A stretch of 64,000 nt of DNA from Marinobacter santoriniensis NKSG1 (lineage in GTDB: Bacteria > Pseudomonadota > Gammaproteobacteria > Pseudomonadales > Oleiphilaceae), in assembly GCF_000347775.1 (NCBI RefSeq), contig NZ_APAT01000015.1, positions 558,001-622,000 on the forward strand, in the 5' to 3' direction. The translations under genes and the position numbers were made by a program. Of the stretch, positions 28,501-37,096 are shown piece after piece. The first letter of the stretch is position 1, and the number at the start of each line of letters is the position of its first letter. The notes beneath the pieces were generated by a model. That model did not search any database and was not told the DNA's origin. It saw only the letters and a program-made list of their open reading frames with translations.

Positions 28501-29310
28501 GAACCGGTCCGACCGGATAGTAAGCTCTGCCGGCAAGGCCGGATCCAGGGGAGAGACCTGCCCGGCCAGCGACGCGCTGAGATAGCCCTTGCTGGTTCCA
28601 TTCACCCTTAAAGACCGCACACTTCCGGCCAACTGCAGGCTCACCAGCCACTGGTCCCCTTCCGGCGGCGGGAGAGAGGCCTGGACATCGAGGTCTACCG
28701 GCCAGTCTCCACGCGTGGTGATTTGGCCACTGGCCGTCACGGCATAATCCGCCAGCCGGTAGGACACACGCCCGAGCGACCAGTCCGCCCCCGAACCACT
28801 TCCCTCCAGCTCGAACCGGTCCCAGATGCGGGATTGATTCAATTCAAACGGCCCCAGCCGGACGTCCGCGAGGCGGATCGAGATCGGTATATCGAGCGTT
28901 GGCAGCTGCGGTCCTGCTGAAGGCCCCTTATCGCTTTCCGATGGGGCGGTCGTCACGGTGATCGTGTCGGCATGAAGGGAGTCGAGGCAAATTTCCTTTT
29001 TCAGCAGGCACGAGGGCGACCAGTCGATCCTGGGCGCCACAAGGTCAAGGGTGATGCCGTAACCTTGCCAGTGGAGATGCTGAGCCTGCCAGTTTCCAAG
29101 CAAGCTCCCCCGACCGGACTGAACGGACAGCCCCGGGACCTGTTGAATCACCCAGGCCGTTCCGGTCTCGGAGCGCAGGGCCAACAGGATGCCGGCCACC
29201 AGCAACACCAGAATCAGGGCAAGCAGCCCCAGCACCAGAGCGATCCAGCGCAAGGGATGTCTGCGCCCGGTTGTTCCGGACTCCGGCTCCGACGGTTTCT
29301 CGTCTGTCAC
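25567..29310 (-). CDS. tamB: Translocation and assembly module protein TamB
   Basis: TamB is a very large inner-membrane-anchored, beta-helical protein that spans the periplasm and works with TamA in outer-membrane protein insertion and phospholipid transport. The 1247-residue product has one N-terminal transmembrane helix (about residues 20-44), long repetitive beta-rich sequence, and the C-terminal DUF490 domain ending SGLAASLDIFYTRDF. The start is taken as the GTG at 29310, which overlaps the tamA stop (GTGA). A longer in-frame reading would lie inside tamA. Confidence 0.93.
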   Translation of the reverse strand: MTDEKPSEPESGTTGRRHPLRWIALVLGLLALILVLLVAGILLALRSETGTAWVIQQVPGLSVQSGRGSLLGNWQAQHLHWQGYGITLDLVAPRIDWSPSCLLKKEICLDSLHADTITVTTAPSESDKGPSAGPQLPTLDIPISIRLADVRLGPFELNQSRIWDRFELEGSGSGADWSLGRVSYRLADYAVTASGQITTRGDWPVDLDVQASLPPPEGDQWLVSLQLAGSVRSLRVNGTSKGYLSASLAGQVSPLDPALPAELTIRSDRFRGLSTLPSTLAFSDIRIEAKGSLKKGFRTQGQATLPGTAGPVDLSLSGLVTTSGARDTTLKLSSRGDSAGTMRLQGNVHWLEGIRAQADLTMDRFPWFTLIPGMAEPAIELKTLTGQLSLEGREYQATLHARTDGPQGAADIDTSLNGDFQAVTVSELKLSSEAGSMTGQGKLGFDGPLTWKAALDLSGFNPGAWFPMLEASLDGQVRSEGSWQSGAGPDLTANWDLQGTWRTHDTRATGSLDTRSGRWLLSDFELLVGENRVSGSGAWGDQIKGDLSLDLPSPEQFLADLEGQVEGQLHLAGTPADPTGNLSLKGRKLAWQGKVALESLDAKASLAQGQRLTAELKGKGLAAGGQRIDTVTLNASGTEGAHTLKVDLQQDDATVALSFSGGFESGWSQWQGQLASGRIDIASQDQQWLLQSPASLSWQGGKEIRFGAHCWAWKQSSVCADEQQLWPQPDIAYRIERFPASALSPLLPETLRWESELNGQIALTLSDTGPRGHIRVDAGSGQFEVLVDGDWQSLGYQTFVTELKLEPDVARLTVNLAGKGLGDLNLDLSVDPSSPDRQVDGKFSLESLDVAVAGVFTRFKEVAGEVNGQGRLSGPLMNPEVTGQLTLTDGRVMDPSLPIPMENIVMQMDLKGRSADISGRIRSNARSQTLLDGSLDWTDGWKGRVTVKGSRVPLNIEPYAHLEVGPDLAIDFSQGSLSVSGDVSVPRGSIEIQSLPDQAVQISDDEVVVGVEAEKPAIRSMNMNVTVRVGEDEVSFAAFGITGNLEGTLRIGNDMDTRGTLQLVKGHYEAYGQELELRQARLLFVGNLTQPYLDVEAIREVGSVTAGLRLSGPVRSPTTEVFSTPDMPQTDALSYLILGRAPQSQGDRGQMNRAALSLGLTQASKLTGKVGEELGIRNLALEAEGTGDQTSVVASGYLTDDLSVRYGVGIFQPITTVALRYDLGKYFYLEAASGLAASLDIFYTRDF

Positions 29311-31052
29311 AGCTCCGGCCCCATAGAGAAATGAATGCGCCAATCGCCCCCGAGCTCGGAATTGAGCCCCTTGGCAAAATCCAGCCGAAGGGGGCCCACG
29401 GGGCTGATCCAGCGTATACCGACTCCAACTCCCGTCGCGAGCGGGTCTAGCAGGTCGTTGATCGCATTGCCATGGTCCACAAACACCGCTGCCCGCCAAC
29501 GATCGGCAAACTCGTATTGGTACTCGCCACTGCCCACCAGCAGATAACGCCCGCCAACCGGGACTCCGTCGTCGTTCTCGGGAGACAGCGTCTGGTAACC
29601 GTAGCCTCGCACACTCTGATCACCGCCGGCGAAGAAACGCAGGGATGGCGGCACGTTCTCAAACCGGTTAGTGGCAACACCACCAAACTGGAAACGCGCC
29701 AGAAACCGGTGTTTGCCGGCCAGCGTGTACAGCCCCCTGAGCTGGGTGTATACGTGAAGGATATCCACGTCGGATAGCGCCGCCCGGTGGGATCCGGATA
29801 CATCGAATTGCAGGCGGTATCCCTGCGACGGGTCCAGGGCGGAATCCTGATGCAGTTTCGTGTAACTGGCACCCGGTAGCAACAGGCTGCTTTTGCCGGT
29901 ATCGGCACCATCGATATTGTAGCGTTCCCCTTCCCAACTCAGCGACAGCACCTGCAGCCAGCCACTATCCAGCTGATGCTGCCATTGCTGGCCCAGGGTG
30001 AGGCGGTCCGAGGCGACATTTTCGATGTCCTCACGCTGGTACCCGGCGGTCAGGCGAATCGAATCCGTCATCGGAGGATCCAGTGGCAATTCATACCAGG
30101 TCGTCAGATTCTGGCGAGGTTGGGAAAGTTCCGTCTCAACCCCTCGCTTGTGCCCCATCGGGTTAATCCAGTGCTCCCGCCAATTACCGCGGACGCGGGG
30201 GCCGACATCGGTGGAGAAGCCGACACCGGCAGCGACGGAACGCGGGTCCCGGCGCGTGAGGGTAACCCGCACAGGGATCTCACGATCAACCGCGTTGTCC
30301 GGCGAAGCATCGATATCCACACCGGAAAAATAGCCGCTGCTGGACAGGTTTCGGCTCAACCGGGCGATGATATCCGCATCGTAGGGCGTACCCGGTTCGA
30401 AGGTTACAAAGTCCTCCAGCAGTGACGTTTCGAAATAGTGATCGTCGGCAAAGGTGACATCGCCCAATTGATACCGTTGGCCGGACTGGAATACCAGGCG
30501 AATTTCAGCACTCTTGTCTTCGGGATTCACCGTCAGGGTATGGGCCAGAAACTGGCCGTCGAAATAGCCCAGTTTTCGTGCGCGACTGCGGATTGCGTCT
30601 TTCAGGTTGGAATAACCACTGTGATCCAGTACGTCCCCGACCGACGGTGATTCCGGGATAGCATCCGTAAAGTCCGGATCGTCCCCGGCAGGCCCCTTGA
30701 TCGTCACTTCCCGGGCTGTAATCTTGACCGGCTCACCCGGCGAAATCTTCAGAGCCAGTCGCGCCAGTGCCTCCGAATCGCCGGAAATTACCTCCCAGGT
30801 AATGGTCGGTCGATAATATCCGAGCGCCCTCAGCGCCTGTTTGGCCTGACCGACCGCAGTCGGTGCATACCGTCTCAGGTTATCCTCACTACGTCCGTCC
30901 ACCTCGCCGATGAAGGCCTCGACGTTGGACACCAGCTCGGGGTGGTCGCCTTCGACCTGCACGTCTACCTGCTGGGCAAGACCAATGGCCGGAGCCATCA
31001 ACCATAGCAGCAGGAGCGGTCGAAAGAAGGCGCGTGTCAGGATCGGGTTGAT
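29307..31052 (-). CDS. tamA: Outer-membrane assembly factor TamA (probable ATC start)
   Basis: TamA is an Omp85-family outer-membrane barrel with N-terminal POTRA domains; it pairs with TamB. Three POTRA-like regions (about residues 25-250) precede the barrel, which carries RGYGYQTLSPEN and ends RIHFSMGPEL. The nearest standard starts (TTG 31001, ATG 30998) leave no signal peptide. The frame continues upstream, encoding TRAFFRPLLLLWLMAPAIGL, a good signal peptide, with no ATG/GTG/TTG before a stop. The best start is an ATC at 31052, 7 nt after GGAG. Sequence error is an alternative. Confidence 0.85.
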   Translation of the reverse strand: MNPILTRAFFRPLLLLWLMAPAIGLAQQVDVQVEGDHPELVSNVEAFIGEVDGRSEDNLRRYAPTAVGQAKQALRALGYYRPTITWEVISGDSEALARLALKISPGEPVKITAREVTIKGPAGDDPDFTDAIPESPSVGDVLDHSGYSNLKDAIRSRARKLGYFDGQFLAHTLTVNPEDKSAEIRLVFQSGQRYQLGDVTFADDHYFETSLLEDFVTFEPGTPYDADIIARLSRNLSSSGYFSGVDIDASPDNAVDREIPVRVTLTRRDPRSVAAGVGFSTDVGPRVRGNWREHWINPMGHKRGVETELSQPRQNLTTWYELPLDPPMTDSIRLTAGYQREDIENVASDRLTLGQQWQHQLDSGWLQVLSLSWEGERYNIDGADTGKSSLLLPGASYTKLHQDSALDPSQGYRLQFDVSGSHRAALSDVDILHVYTQLRGLYTLAGKHRFLARFQFGGVATNRFENVPPSLRFFAGGDQSVRGYGYQTLSPENDDGVPVGGRYLLVGSGEYQYEFADRWRAAVFVDHGNAINDLLDPLATGVGVGIRWISPVGPLRLDFAKGLNSELGGDWRIHFSMGPEL

Positions 31053-31231
31053 AGATGGACTCCGCTTGGTCGTTTTCCGCTCACGGGACCGGAATGGAAC
31101 GGATCAAGACTGGAATTTTAGCGCCACAGGGTCAAGTTAATCCATGGCGAGCAAACAGGTCGTGCTGAGTAGGCAAATACGCTAACCTGTCAGACACTTA
31201 GAGACCCCATGCAGGATTGGTTGGCCGTTTC

Positions 31232-32239
31232 ATGTTGCAGATTAACCGGGAAAACCTGAAATCCAGTCATCAGCTCGTCTGGTTCATCATTGATTTTCTG
31301 ATGCTCGGCCTGCTGATTCTGAACCTCGCCTTTATCATCTGGGACTCGATCTACGGCTTTGTCGCGGTACAGCACCTGTTGCAGCAGCACCTGCCTGCGT
31401 TGCAGTCGGCCTACCATCCGATCCATGAACGCTTCATTTTTTACGATCTGATTTTTGTCAGCATCTTCCTCACGGAGTTCTTCGTTCGCTGGGGATACGC
31501 CATCAAGACCAGCATCTACGATCGCTGGTACTTCTACCCGTTCATCCACTGGTACGACGTGGTGGGCTGCATCCCGGTTGGCAGTCTGCGCTTTCTGCGC
31601 ATCCTGCGGGTCATTTCAATTGTCTACCGGCTTCACCAGTACCGGATCATCGACATTACCAGCACCCGCATTTACCAGTTCTTCAACTTCTACTACGAAG
31701 CCTTCATGGAGGAACTGTCGGACCGGATCGTCCTGAAGGTCCTGACCGGAGTGCAGGAGGAGGTGCGTCGTGGCTCACCCCTGTTCGACCACATCCAGCA
31801 GGATATTCTCTATCCGAGGCGGGGCATGCTGTCGGACTGGATATCCCGCCGCGTCGCCGAGGCGGCCCAGGAAGGCTACGTTCCCAACCGGGGTGCACTG
31901 CGGCACTACCTGGAGAATCGCGTCGACCATGCCCTGAAACAGAATCTGGAGCTGTCCAGACTGAAATATCTTCCGGTCGTGGGCTCGACCATCCAGGAAA
32001 CGCTGGAGGGAGCGGTCGGCGATATCGTCGCCAATGTCATTCACCAGATTCTCGAGGATCTGGCCTCCGCCTCGAACCATGCTTTCATTGAAGACATCGT
32101 CAACGTGTTCCTGCCGACCCCGGAGGGTGTGGCGGCCGACGACACCCAGAACCAGGCTTTGATCGAGCTGATTATCGAAATTATCGATGCCATCAAGGGA
32201 CAGGTCCGCGTCAAGCATTGGCGGGCACAACTGCCCTGA
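31232..32239 (+). CDS. Ion-channel-like membrane protein
   Basis: The 335-residue product has four hydrophobic segments in its first half (about residues 12-40, 66-86, 102-120 and 122-140). The last includes an arginine-spaced helix, SLRFLRILRVISIVYRLHQ, like the S4 segment of voltage-gated channels. The second half is soluble and helical. No pore signature is recognised, so ion transport is a guess from topology. The start is uncertain: ATG 31232 lacks a close ribosome site, while TTG 31217 follows AGGA with no spacing. Confidence 0.65.
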   Translation: MLQINRENLKSSHQLVWFIIDFLMLGLLILNLAFIIWDSIYGFVAVQHLLQQHLPALQSAYHPIHERFIFYDLIFVSIFLTEFFVRWGYAIKTSIYDRWYFYPFIHWYDVVGCIPVGSLRFLRILRVISIVYRLHQYRIIDITSTRIYQFFNFYYEAFMEELSDRIVLKVLTGVQEEVRRGSPLFDHIQQDILYPRRGMLSDWISRRVAEAAQEGYVPNRGALRHYLENRVDHALKQNLELSRLKYLPVVGSTIQETLEGAVGDIVANVIHQILEDLASASNHAFIEDIVNVFLPTPEGVAADDTQNQALIELIIEIIDAIKGQVRVKHWRAQLP

Positions 32240-32276
32240 TAACGGACGCCCCTAATCACAACAACAAGGATCTCCG

Positions 32277-33746
32277 ATGAATGCATTGCACTACCAGCCT
32301 GCGCACCAGCTTCTCCGACAAATGGAACAGGGGGAGCTGACCAGTGAAACGCTGGCCACCTCATTACTGGCCCGTATCCGGGAACTCAATCCGGCCATCA
32401 ATGCCGTGGTGGCGCTCGACGAGCAGGCTGTCCTGGAAAAAGCCCGCAAGGCCGATCAGGAACGCCGCGCCAATCAGATCCGGGGCCCCTTGCATGGCCT
32501 GCCACTGACGCTGAAAGATACCTGGGAGGTGGCCGGCATGACCTGTACGGCCGGGGCTCCCGTGCTCGAACAGCACCGCCCGGATCGACATGCGGACGTG
32601 GTTCAGCGACTGGAAGATGCCGGGGCCATTATCCTGGGGAAAACCAATGTTCCTCTCTATGCCACGGACCTGCAGAGTTACAACAAACTGTTCGGTACCA
32701 CTCGTAATCCCTACGACGCACAACGGACGCCCGGTGGTTCGTCTGGCGGCGCCGCGGCGGCGCTGGCGGCTGGCTTTACGCCACTGGAGGTAGGCAGCGA
32801 TCTGGCGGGTTCCATCCGGACTCCGGCGCATTTCTGCGGCGTGTTCGGACACAAACCCACACGGGCACTTATCTCCTTCCGCGGACACATCCCCGGGCCG
32901 CCCGGTACCCAATCCCGCCCCGATCTGGTCGAAGCGGGCCCCATGGCGCGGACCGCGGCAGACCTTGAGTTACTGCTCAATGTCATTGCCGGCCCCCGTC
33001 CGGCCGACGATCGCAGCTGGAACCTGGCCATGGAGCCCTCCAGAATCCGCTCACTGGAGCAGACGCGGGTGGGCCTGTGGCTGGAAGACCGTCATTGCCC
33101 GGTGGATCAGGAGCTGACCGAACATTACCGGGAACTGGGCAAACATCTGGAGAAGCAAGGCGCACTGGTGTCGGAAGCCAGGCACCCACTTCTTGATTTG
33201 GAGCACCTCCTGCCTGCCTATTTCAACCTGCTGGGCACACTGCTGAGCACCTCCCTCAAACCGGGACAGAGACGCCAGATGAAGTGGATCGCCCGCCTGG
33301 AGCCCTGGCTTCACCTCTTCGGACCGGTGACCGCTCACATCGGGGAATATGGCCGCGGCGTTAACCAGAAAGTGCACGAGTGGGCACTGTGGAACGAGAT
33401 GCGGGAGAAAATGCGGGCTGAAATCGACGAACTGTTCGACGAGTACGATGTCCTGCTCACCCCCATCACACCGACCGTGGCGATTCGCCATGATCACAGC
33501 CAACCTGTGTTCAAGCGGCGCATTCAGGTCAACGGCCAGCCACGGGCGTACATGGACCAGTTCTGCTGGATAGCACTGGCAACACTGCTGGGGCTTCCGG
33601 CAACATCGATCCCTATCGGCCGGACCGCCGAGGGACTCCCGTTCAATGTCCAGGCCATTGGCGCACCGGGAACCGATCTGACCACGATCCGGTTTGCTCA
33701 ACTGCTTGAAGAAAATGGGCTCGCCGGCTTTACCGAACCGTCATAA
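32277..33746 (+). CDS. Amidase-signature family hydrolase
   Basis: The 489-residue protein carries the amidase signature: catalytic Lys80 (TLKDTWEV), GGSSGG (153-158) with cis-Ser155, and nucleophile Ser179 (DLAGSIR). These enzymes cleave carboxylic amides; the substrate is not evident. It has no signal peptide. AAGGA precedes the ATG. It stands alone, 37 nt after the channel-like gene on the same strand, and no GatB or GatC gene is nearby, so a role in Gln-tRNA synthesis is unlikely. Confidence 0.9.
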   Translation: MNALHYQPAHQLLRQMEQGELTSETLATSLLARIRELNPAINAVVALDEQAVLEKARKADQERRANQIRGPLHGLPLTLKDTWEVAGMTCTAGAPVLEQHRPDRHADVVQRLEDAGAIILGKTNVPLYATDLQSYNKLFGTTRNPYDAQRTPGGSSGGAAAALAAGFTPLEVGSDLAGSIRTPAHFCGVFGHKPTRALISFRGHIPGPPGTQSRPDLVEAGPMARTAADLELLLNVIAGPRPADDRSWNLAMEPSRIRSLEQTRVGLWLEDRHCPVDQELTEHYRELGKHLEKQGALVSEARHPLLDLEHLLPAYFNLLGTLLSTSLKPGQRRQMKWIARLEPWLHLFGPVTAHIGEYGRGVNQKVHEWALWNEMREKMRAEIDELFDEYDVLLTPITPTVAIRHDHSQPVFKRRIQVNGQPRAYMDQFCWIALATLLGLPATSIPIGRTAEGLPFNVQAIGAPGTDLTTIRFAQLLEENGLAGFTEPS

Positions 33747-33831
33747 TCCGGTGGCCCCGGATGACCTGCCCGTAAAAAAGCATTATCCTTGGGCTCGAAT
33801 GTAAACCGCTTTCTGCAGGAAATTCGAGCCC

Positions 33832-35166
33832 ATGCAACCCCGACGTCGCTTAACAACAGCCCACAAAGTGTCATTAGTGGCAAGTCTGGTCTTTTTACTC
33901 GCCGGTATGTGGGTATCCGGCAAGTCCACCGCCGTGCCTACGCCAGCGACCTTCAAGCTGGACCCGCAGAGCCTGGTCTCCGACAACTCTTCCTCCGGGC
34001 AAAACCAGGCGTCTAACGACAGCGACGGTACGACCAAAGGTCCTCTTGCGGTCGATTACGAAATCCGGAAGGGCGATACCCTGAGCGAAATCTTCGAGGA
34101 AAAGGATATCCCCGCAACTCTGCTCCAGCACATCCTGGAGGCAGACTCCGAGTATCTTTCGCTCGAAACCCTGATGCCCGGCAAGGTGCTTACCTTTCGG
34201 TACGATGATCAACACAATCTGACTGAACTGGACCTGCAACTGGACCCGGCCCGCAAGGTCAGCTTTGTCCGGCAGGACGACGACTCGTTCGTCCACCAGC
34301 AGGTGGAGAGCAAGACCCATTGGGAATCCCAGATTCTCACCGGGGAAATACGGGGCAGTTTCTACGCCTCCGGCATGAAAGCCGGCTTGAGCGAAGCCCA
34401 GGTAGCCAGCCTGAGCCACCTCCTGAAGAACAAGCTCAATTTCCGACGGGACCTGCGTGCAGGAGATGCCTTTGCCGTCATGGTCGGCCACGAGATCACA
34501 CAAGAGGACCAGGCGACCGGACACACGCGTATCGAGGCGGTGTCACTCTCCCGGGGCAAGCATGTCTACAACGCCTTCCTGTATGACGATGGCAATTATT
34601 ACGACGAAAACGGCGAAAGCATCCTGCCGGCGTTCCTTCGCTGGCCGACAACCCGCCATTTCCGGGTGTCGTCCCCCTTCAACCCGAAGCGACTGCACCC
34701 CGTCACGGGCCGCCGGGCGCCCCATAACGGCGTTGACCTGGCCACTCCAACCGGCACGCCCGTCCGGAGCACCGGCGATGGCGTTGTCACCCGTATTGGT
34801 AACCATCCGTATGCCGGCAAGTACATCGACATCGACCACAACGGGTCTTTCGAGACACGCTATCTGCATCTGAGCAAGATCATGGTGAAACGGGGCGAGC
34901 GGGTGAAACGAGGCGAGAAAATCGCACTATCCGGCAACACCGGGCGCACCACTGGCCCTCACCTGCATTTCGAATTCCACGTCAAGGGCCGGCCCGTCAA
35001 TCCGCTGACCGCGGACATTCCCACGGCCGCCAGTGTACCGAGGAAAGACCTCGCGTCCTTCAAGTCCCAGGTTCACCAACAACTGGCGCTCATGCGTGCC
35101 GCCACGGATCCGGCGTCACTGGTCGCAACCGGCCCCGATCAGGGTTCGGATACCGCCACCAACTGA
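33832..35166 (+). CDS. mepM: Peptidoglycan endopeptidase of the MepM family (LysM plus M23)
   Basis: MepM-type enzymes cut peptidoglycan cross-links during wall growth. The 444-residue product has a membrane anchor or signal segment (about 12-30) and a LysM/OapA-type region around YEIRKGDTLSEIF (77-89). The C-terminal M23 zinc peptidase has ligands His298 and Asp302 (HNGVD), His346 (YLHLS), and the HLH of GPHLHFEFH (377-379). Length matches E. coli MepM (440). A strong terminator follows 36 nt after the stop. Confidence 0.93.
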   Translation: MQPRRRLTTAHKVSLVASLVFLLAGMWVSGKSTAVPTPATFKLDPQSLVSDNSSSGQNQASNDSDGTTKGPLAVDYEIRKGDTLSEIFEEKDIPATLLQHILEADSEYLSLETLMPGKVLTFRYDDQHNLTELDLQLDPARKVSFVRQDDDSFVHQQVESKTHWESQILTGEIRGSFYASGMKAGLSEAQVASLSHLLKNKLNFRRDLRAGDAFAVMVGHEITQEDQATGHTRIEAVSLSRGKHVYNAFLYDDGNYYDENGESILPAFLRWPTTRHFRVSSPFNPKRLHPVTGRRAPHNGVDLATPTGTPVRSTGDGVVTRIGNHPYAGKYIDIDHNGSFETRYLHLSKIMVKRGERVKRGEKIALSGNTGRTTGPHLHFEFHVKGRPVNPLTADIPTAASVPRKDLASFKSQVHQQLALMRAATDPASLVATGPDQGSDTATN

Positions 35167-35202
35167 GGCTGGCAAGGTATTTCAGGACCGGACACAGGAA
35201 CA

Positions 35203-35241
35203 AAAAAAGGCAGATCAGTTCCCGACTGATCTGCCTTTTTT
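35203..35241. terminator. Terminator after mepM
   Basis: A 17-bp stem, with arms AAAAAAGGCAGATCAGT and its complement and a 5-nt loop, ends in a run of six T. The A-tract on the other side would also let it work on the minus strand. Confidence 0.93.
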
Positions 35242-35256
35242 CTGAAGCTCGAAAAC

Positions 35257-35284
35257 AACAAAGCCCGCATGCGCGGGCTTTGTT
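35257..35284 (-). terminator. Terminator of the initiator-tRNA locus
   Basis: A 12-bp perfect stem (AACAAAGCCCGC and complement) with a 4-nt loop lies 8 nt past the tRNA 3' end, followed on the minus strand by TTTTC. Together with the promoter at 35406-35434 it defines a one-gene unit. Confidence 0.85.
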
Positions 35285-35291
35285 TCAATAG

Positions 35292-35359
<68 letters not shown>

Positions 35360-35405
35360 TCAAAACTGGTTGTCTTTCGGGGAACCCCCGATCAACGTGG
35401 CGCGA

Positions 35406-35434
35406 ATGATACGGGCTGGAATCCAACCTGTCAA
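35406..35434 (-). promoter_or_regulatory. Sigma-70 promoter of the initiator-tRNA locus
   Basis: On the minus strand TTGACA (35429-35434), a 17-bp spacer and TATCAT (35406-35411) are followed by a GC-rich discriminator (TCGCGCC), as in stringently controlled stable-RNA promoters. The expected start near 35399 leaves a leader of about 40 nt. Confidence 0.8.
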
Positions 35435-35450
35435 AGGATATTACCGAAAC

Positions 35451-36776
35451 TTACCGTTCCAGAATCGCAGTGACCCCCTGGCCGCCCGCGGCGCAGATCG
35501 AGATCAACCCACGACCGCTCCCCTTTTCCTCCAGAAGCTTGGCCAGAGTCGCCACGATGCGTCCGCCGGTCGCGGCAAAGGGGTGCCCGGTTGCCAGACT
35601 GCTGCCCTTGACGTTCAGCTTATCCCGATCAATGCTGCCCAGCGGCGCGTCCAGCCCCAGCCGCTCTTTACAGAACGCCGGATCCTCCCACGCTTTCAGG
35701 GTAGAGAGCACCTGGGCGGCGAACGCTTCGTGGATTTCATAAAAATCGAAATCCTGCAGCGTAAGCCCGGCCCTCTCCAGCATCCGCGGCACAGCATAGG
35801 CCGGTGCCATCAACAGCCCTTCTTTCTTGTCGACGAAATCGACAGCGGCCACTTCCGAGAACGTCAGCCAGGCTTTCACTTCCAGATTATTCTCCCTGGC
35901 CCACTCCTCGCTGGCGAGAAGAACGCAGGACGCGCCGTCGGTCAGTGCGGTGCTGTTAGCGGCCGTCATCGTGCCATTCTCCCGGTCAAAGACCGGTTTC
36001 AGGGTAGCCAGCTTTTCCAGCGTAGTGTCCGGCCGCAGAATGTTGTCCTTCTCCAACCCGGCCAGCGGCGTCATCAGGTCACCAAAGAACCCCTCCTCGT
36101 AGGCCCTGGCCAGCTTCTGGTGACTCTCCCACGCCAGGACATCCTGGTCTTCACGGGGAATATCCCATTCCTTTGCCGTTACCTGGCAATGCTCACCCAT
36201 GGACATGCCCGTCCGGGGCTCGCCATTTTCCGGAATTTCCGGAACCAGATGCCCCGGGCGGAAGCGCCCCAGAATCTTCAGCCGCTCCTTGGTGGTTTTC
36301 GCCCGGTTCAGGTCCAGCAGAATTTCCCGGAGCCCTTCACCAACCCCGATGGGCGCGTCGGAGGTGGTATCCGTCCCGCCGGCAATACCACACTCGATCT
36401 GGCCCAGCGCAATCTTGTTGGCCACCAGGATCGCTGCCTCCAATCCGGTACCACACGCCTGCTGGATGTCGTACGCAGACGTCTCCGGCGCCAGCCCGCA
36501 GCTAAGCACGGACTCCCGGGTCAGGTTGAAATCCCGGGAATGCTTGATGACCGCACCCGCCACGACCTCGCCCATCCGCTTGCCCTGGAGATCGAACCGA
36601 TCCACCAGACCGCGCAGCGCAGAGGTCAGCAGTTCCTGGTTACTGATTTTGCTGTAGGCGGTGTTCGATTTGGCGAACGGTATTCGATTCCCCCCGAGAA
36701 CGGCGACCCGACGGATGCCGTTATCACTCTTTTTTACGGATGACTTTTTCGATGTGCGTTTCGGAGCCTGTGCCAT
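35451..36776 (-). CDS. fadI: Acetyl-CoA C-acyltransferase (FadI-type thiolase)
   Basis: Thiolases of this group cleave 3-ketoacyl-CoA in beta-oxidation. The 441-residue product has nucleophile Cys108 (QQACGTG), the His motif IHEAFAAQV, GHPFAATGGR and the second Cys in CAAGGQG. Length and N-terminal sequence resemble FadI (436) more than FadA (about 390). The ATG at 36776 is followed by a lysine-rich tail (about residues 6-17). It is divergent from the two-domain FabG gene, like the fadA2-fabG4 pair of Mycobacterium. Palindromic element A lies 47 nt upstream. Confidence 0.9.
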   Translation of the reverse strand: MAQAPKRTSKKSSVKKSDNGIRRVAVLGGNRIPFAKSNTAYSKISNQELLTSALRGLVDRFDLQGKRMGEVVAGAVIKHSRDFNLTRESVLSCGLAPETSAYDIQQACGTGLEAAILVANKIALGQIECGIAGGTDTTSDAPIGVGEGLREILLDLNRAKTTKERLKILGRFRPGHLVPEIPENGEPRTGMSMGEHCQVTAKEWDIPREDQDVLAWESHQKLARAYEEGFFGDLMTPLAGLEKDNILRPDTTLEKLATLKPVFDRENGTMTAANSTALTDGASCVLLASEEWARENNLEVKAWLTFSEVAAVDFVDKKEGLLMAPAYAVPRMLERAGLTLQDFDFYEIHEAFAAQVLSTLKAWEDPAFCKERLGLDAPLGSIDRDKLNVKGSSLATGHPFAATGGRIVATLAKLLEEKGSGRGLISICAAGGQGVTAILER

Positions 36777-36822
36777 AATTTTTACCTGAATAGCTTGAGA
36801 ACCAGTGAATGAAAGCGCCAAG

Positions 36823-36934
36823 GGGCGATTGGGGAAGCCTTTCCAAAACTGTGCGGAGCCATGGATGGCGGAGCCCAAGCGTCACATGGACGTGCCGCAA
36901 GGAGCGTGTTTTGGAAAGGCTTCCCCAATCGCCC
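36823..36934. repeat. Palindromic element, copy A (fadI-fabG intergenic)
   Basis: Perfect 27-bp inverted arms (36823-36849 and 36908-36934) enclose a 58-nt core. The core contains GCCATGGATGGC and CACATGGACGTG, each able to form a small hairpin with GGA in the loop. The core matches copies B and C; the arms do not, apart from the inner CCAAAAC shared with B. The element fills most of the 320-nt gap upstream of fadI, which otherwise holds only promoter sequence. Confidence 0.9.
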
Positions 36935-37096
36935 TCCCCCTAGGCTTGAGTCAATGATGTCCAGTCTATCGACAGCAGGAAATCCCTCATTGGCGCCTCT
37001 GACAATCGACCATAGGCATTGAGTCAATACAAAAACTAAAGGATTCTTTACCCTGTAGGTCAAATTGACACTCATTGTGAACGCAAGGAAGAACCC

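Noticed and set aside
25845-29334. Several plus-strand open frames of 70-217 codons across tamB
   Set aside because: All lie within the long tamB coding sequence, with low-complexity translations typical of antisense frames.
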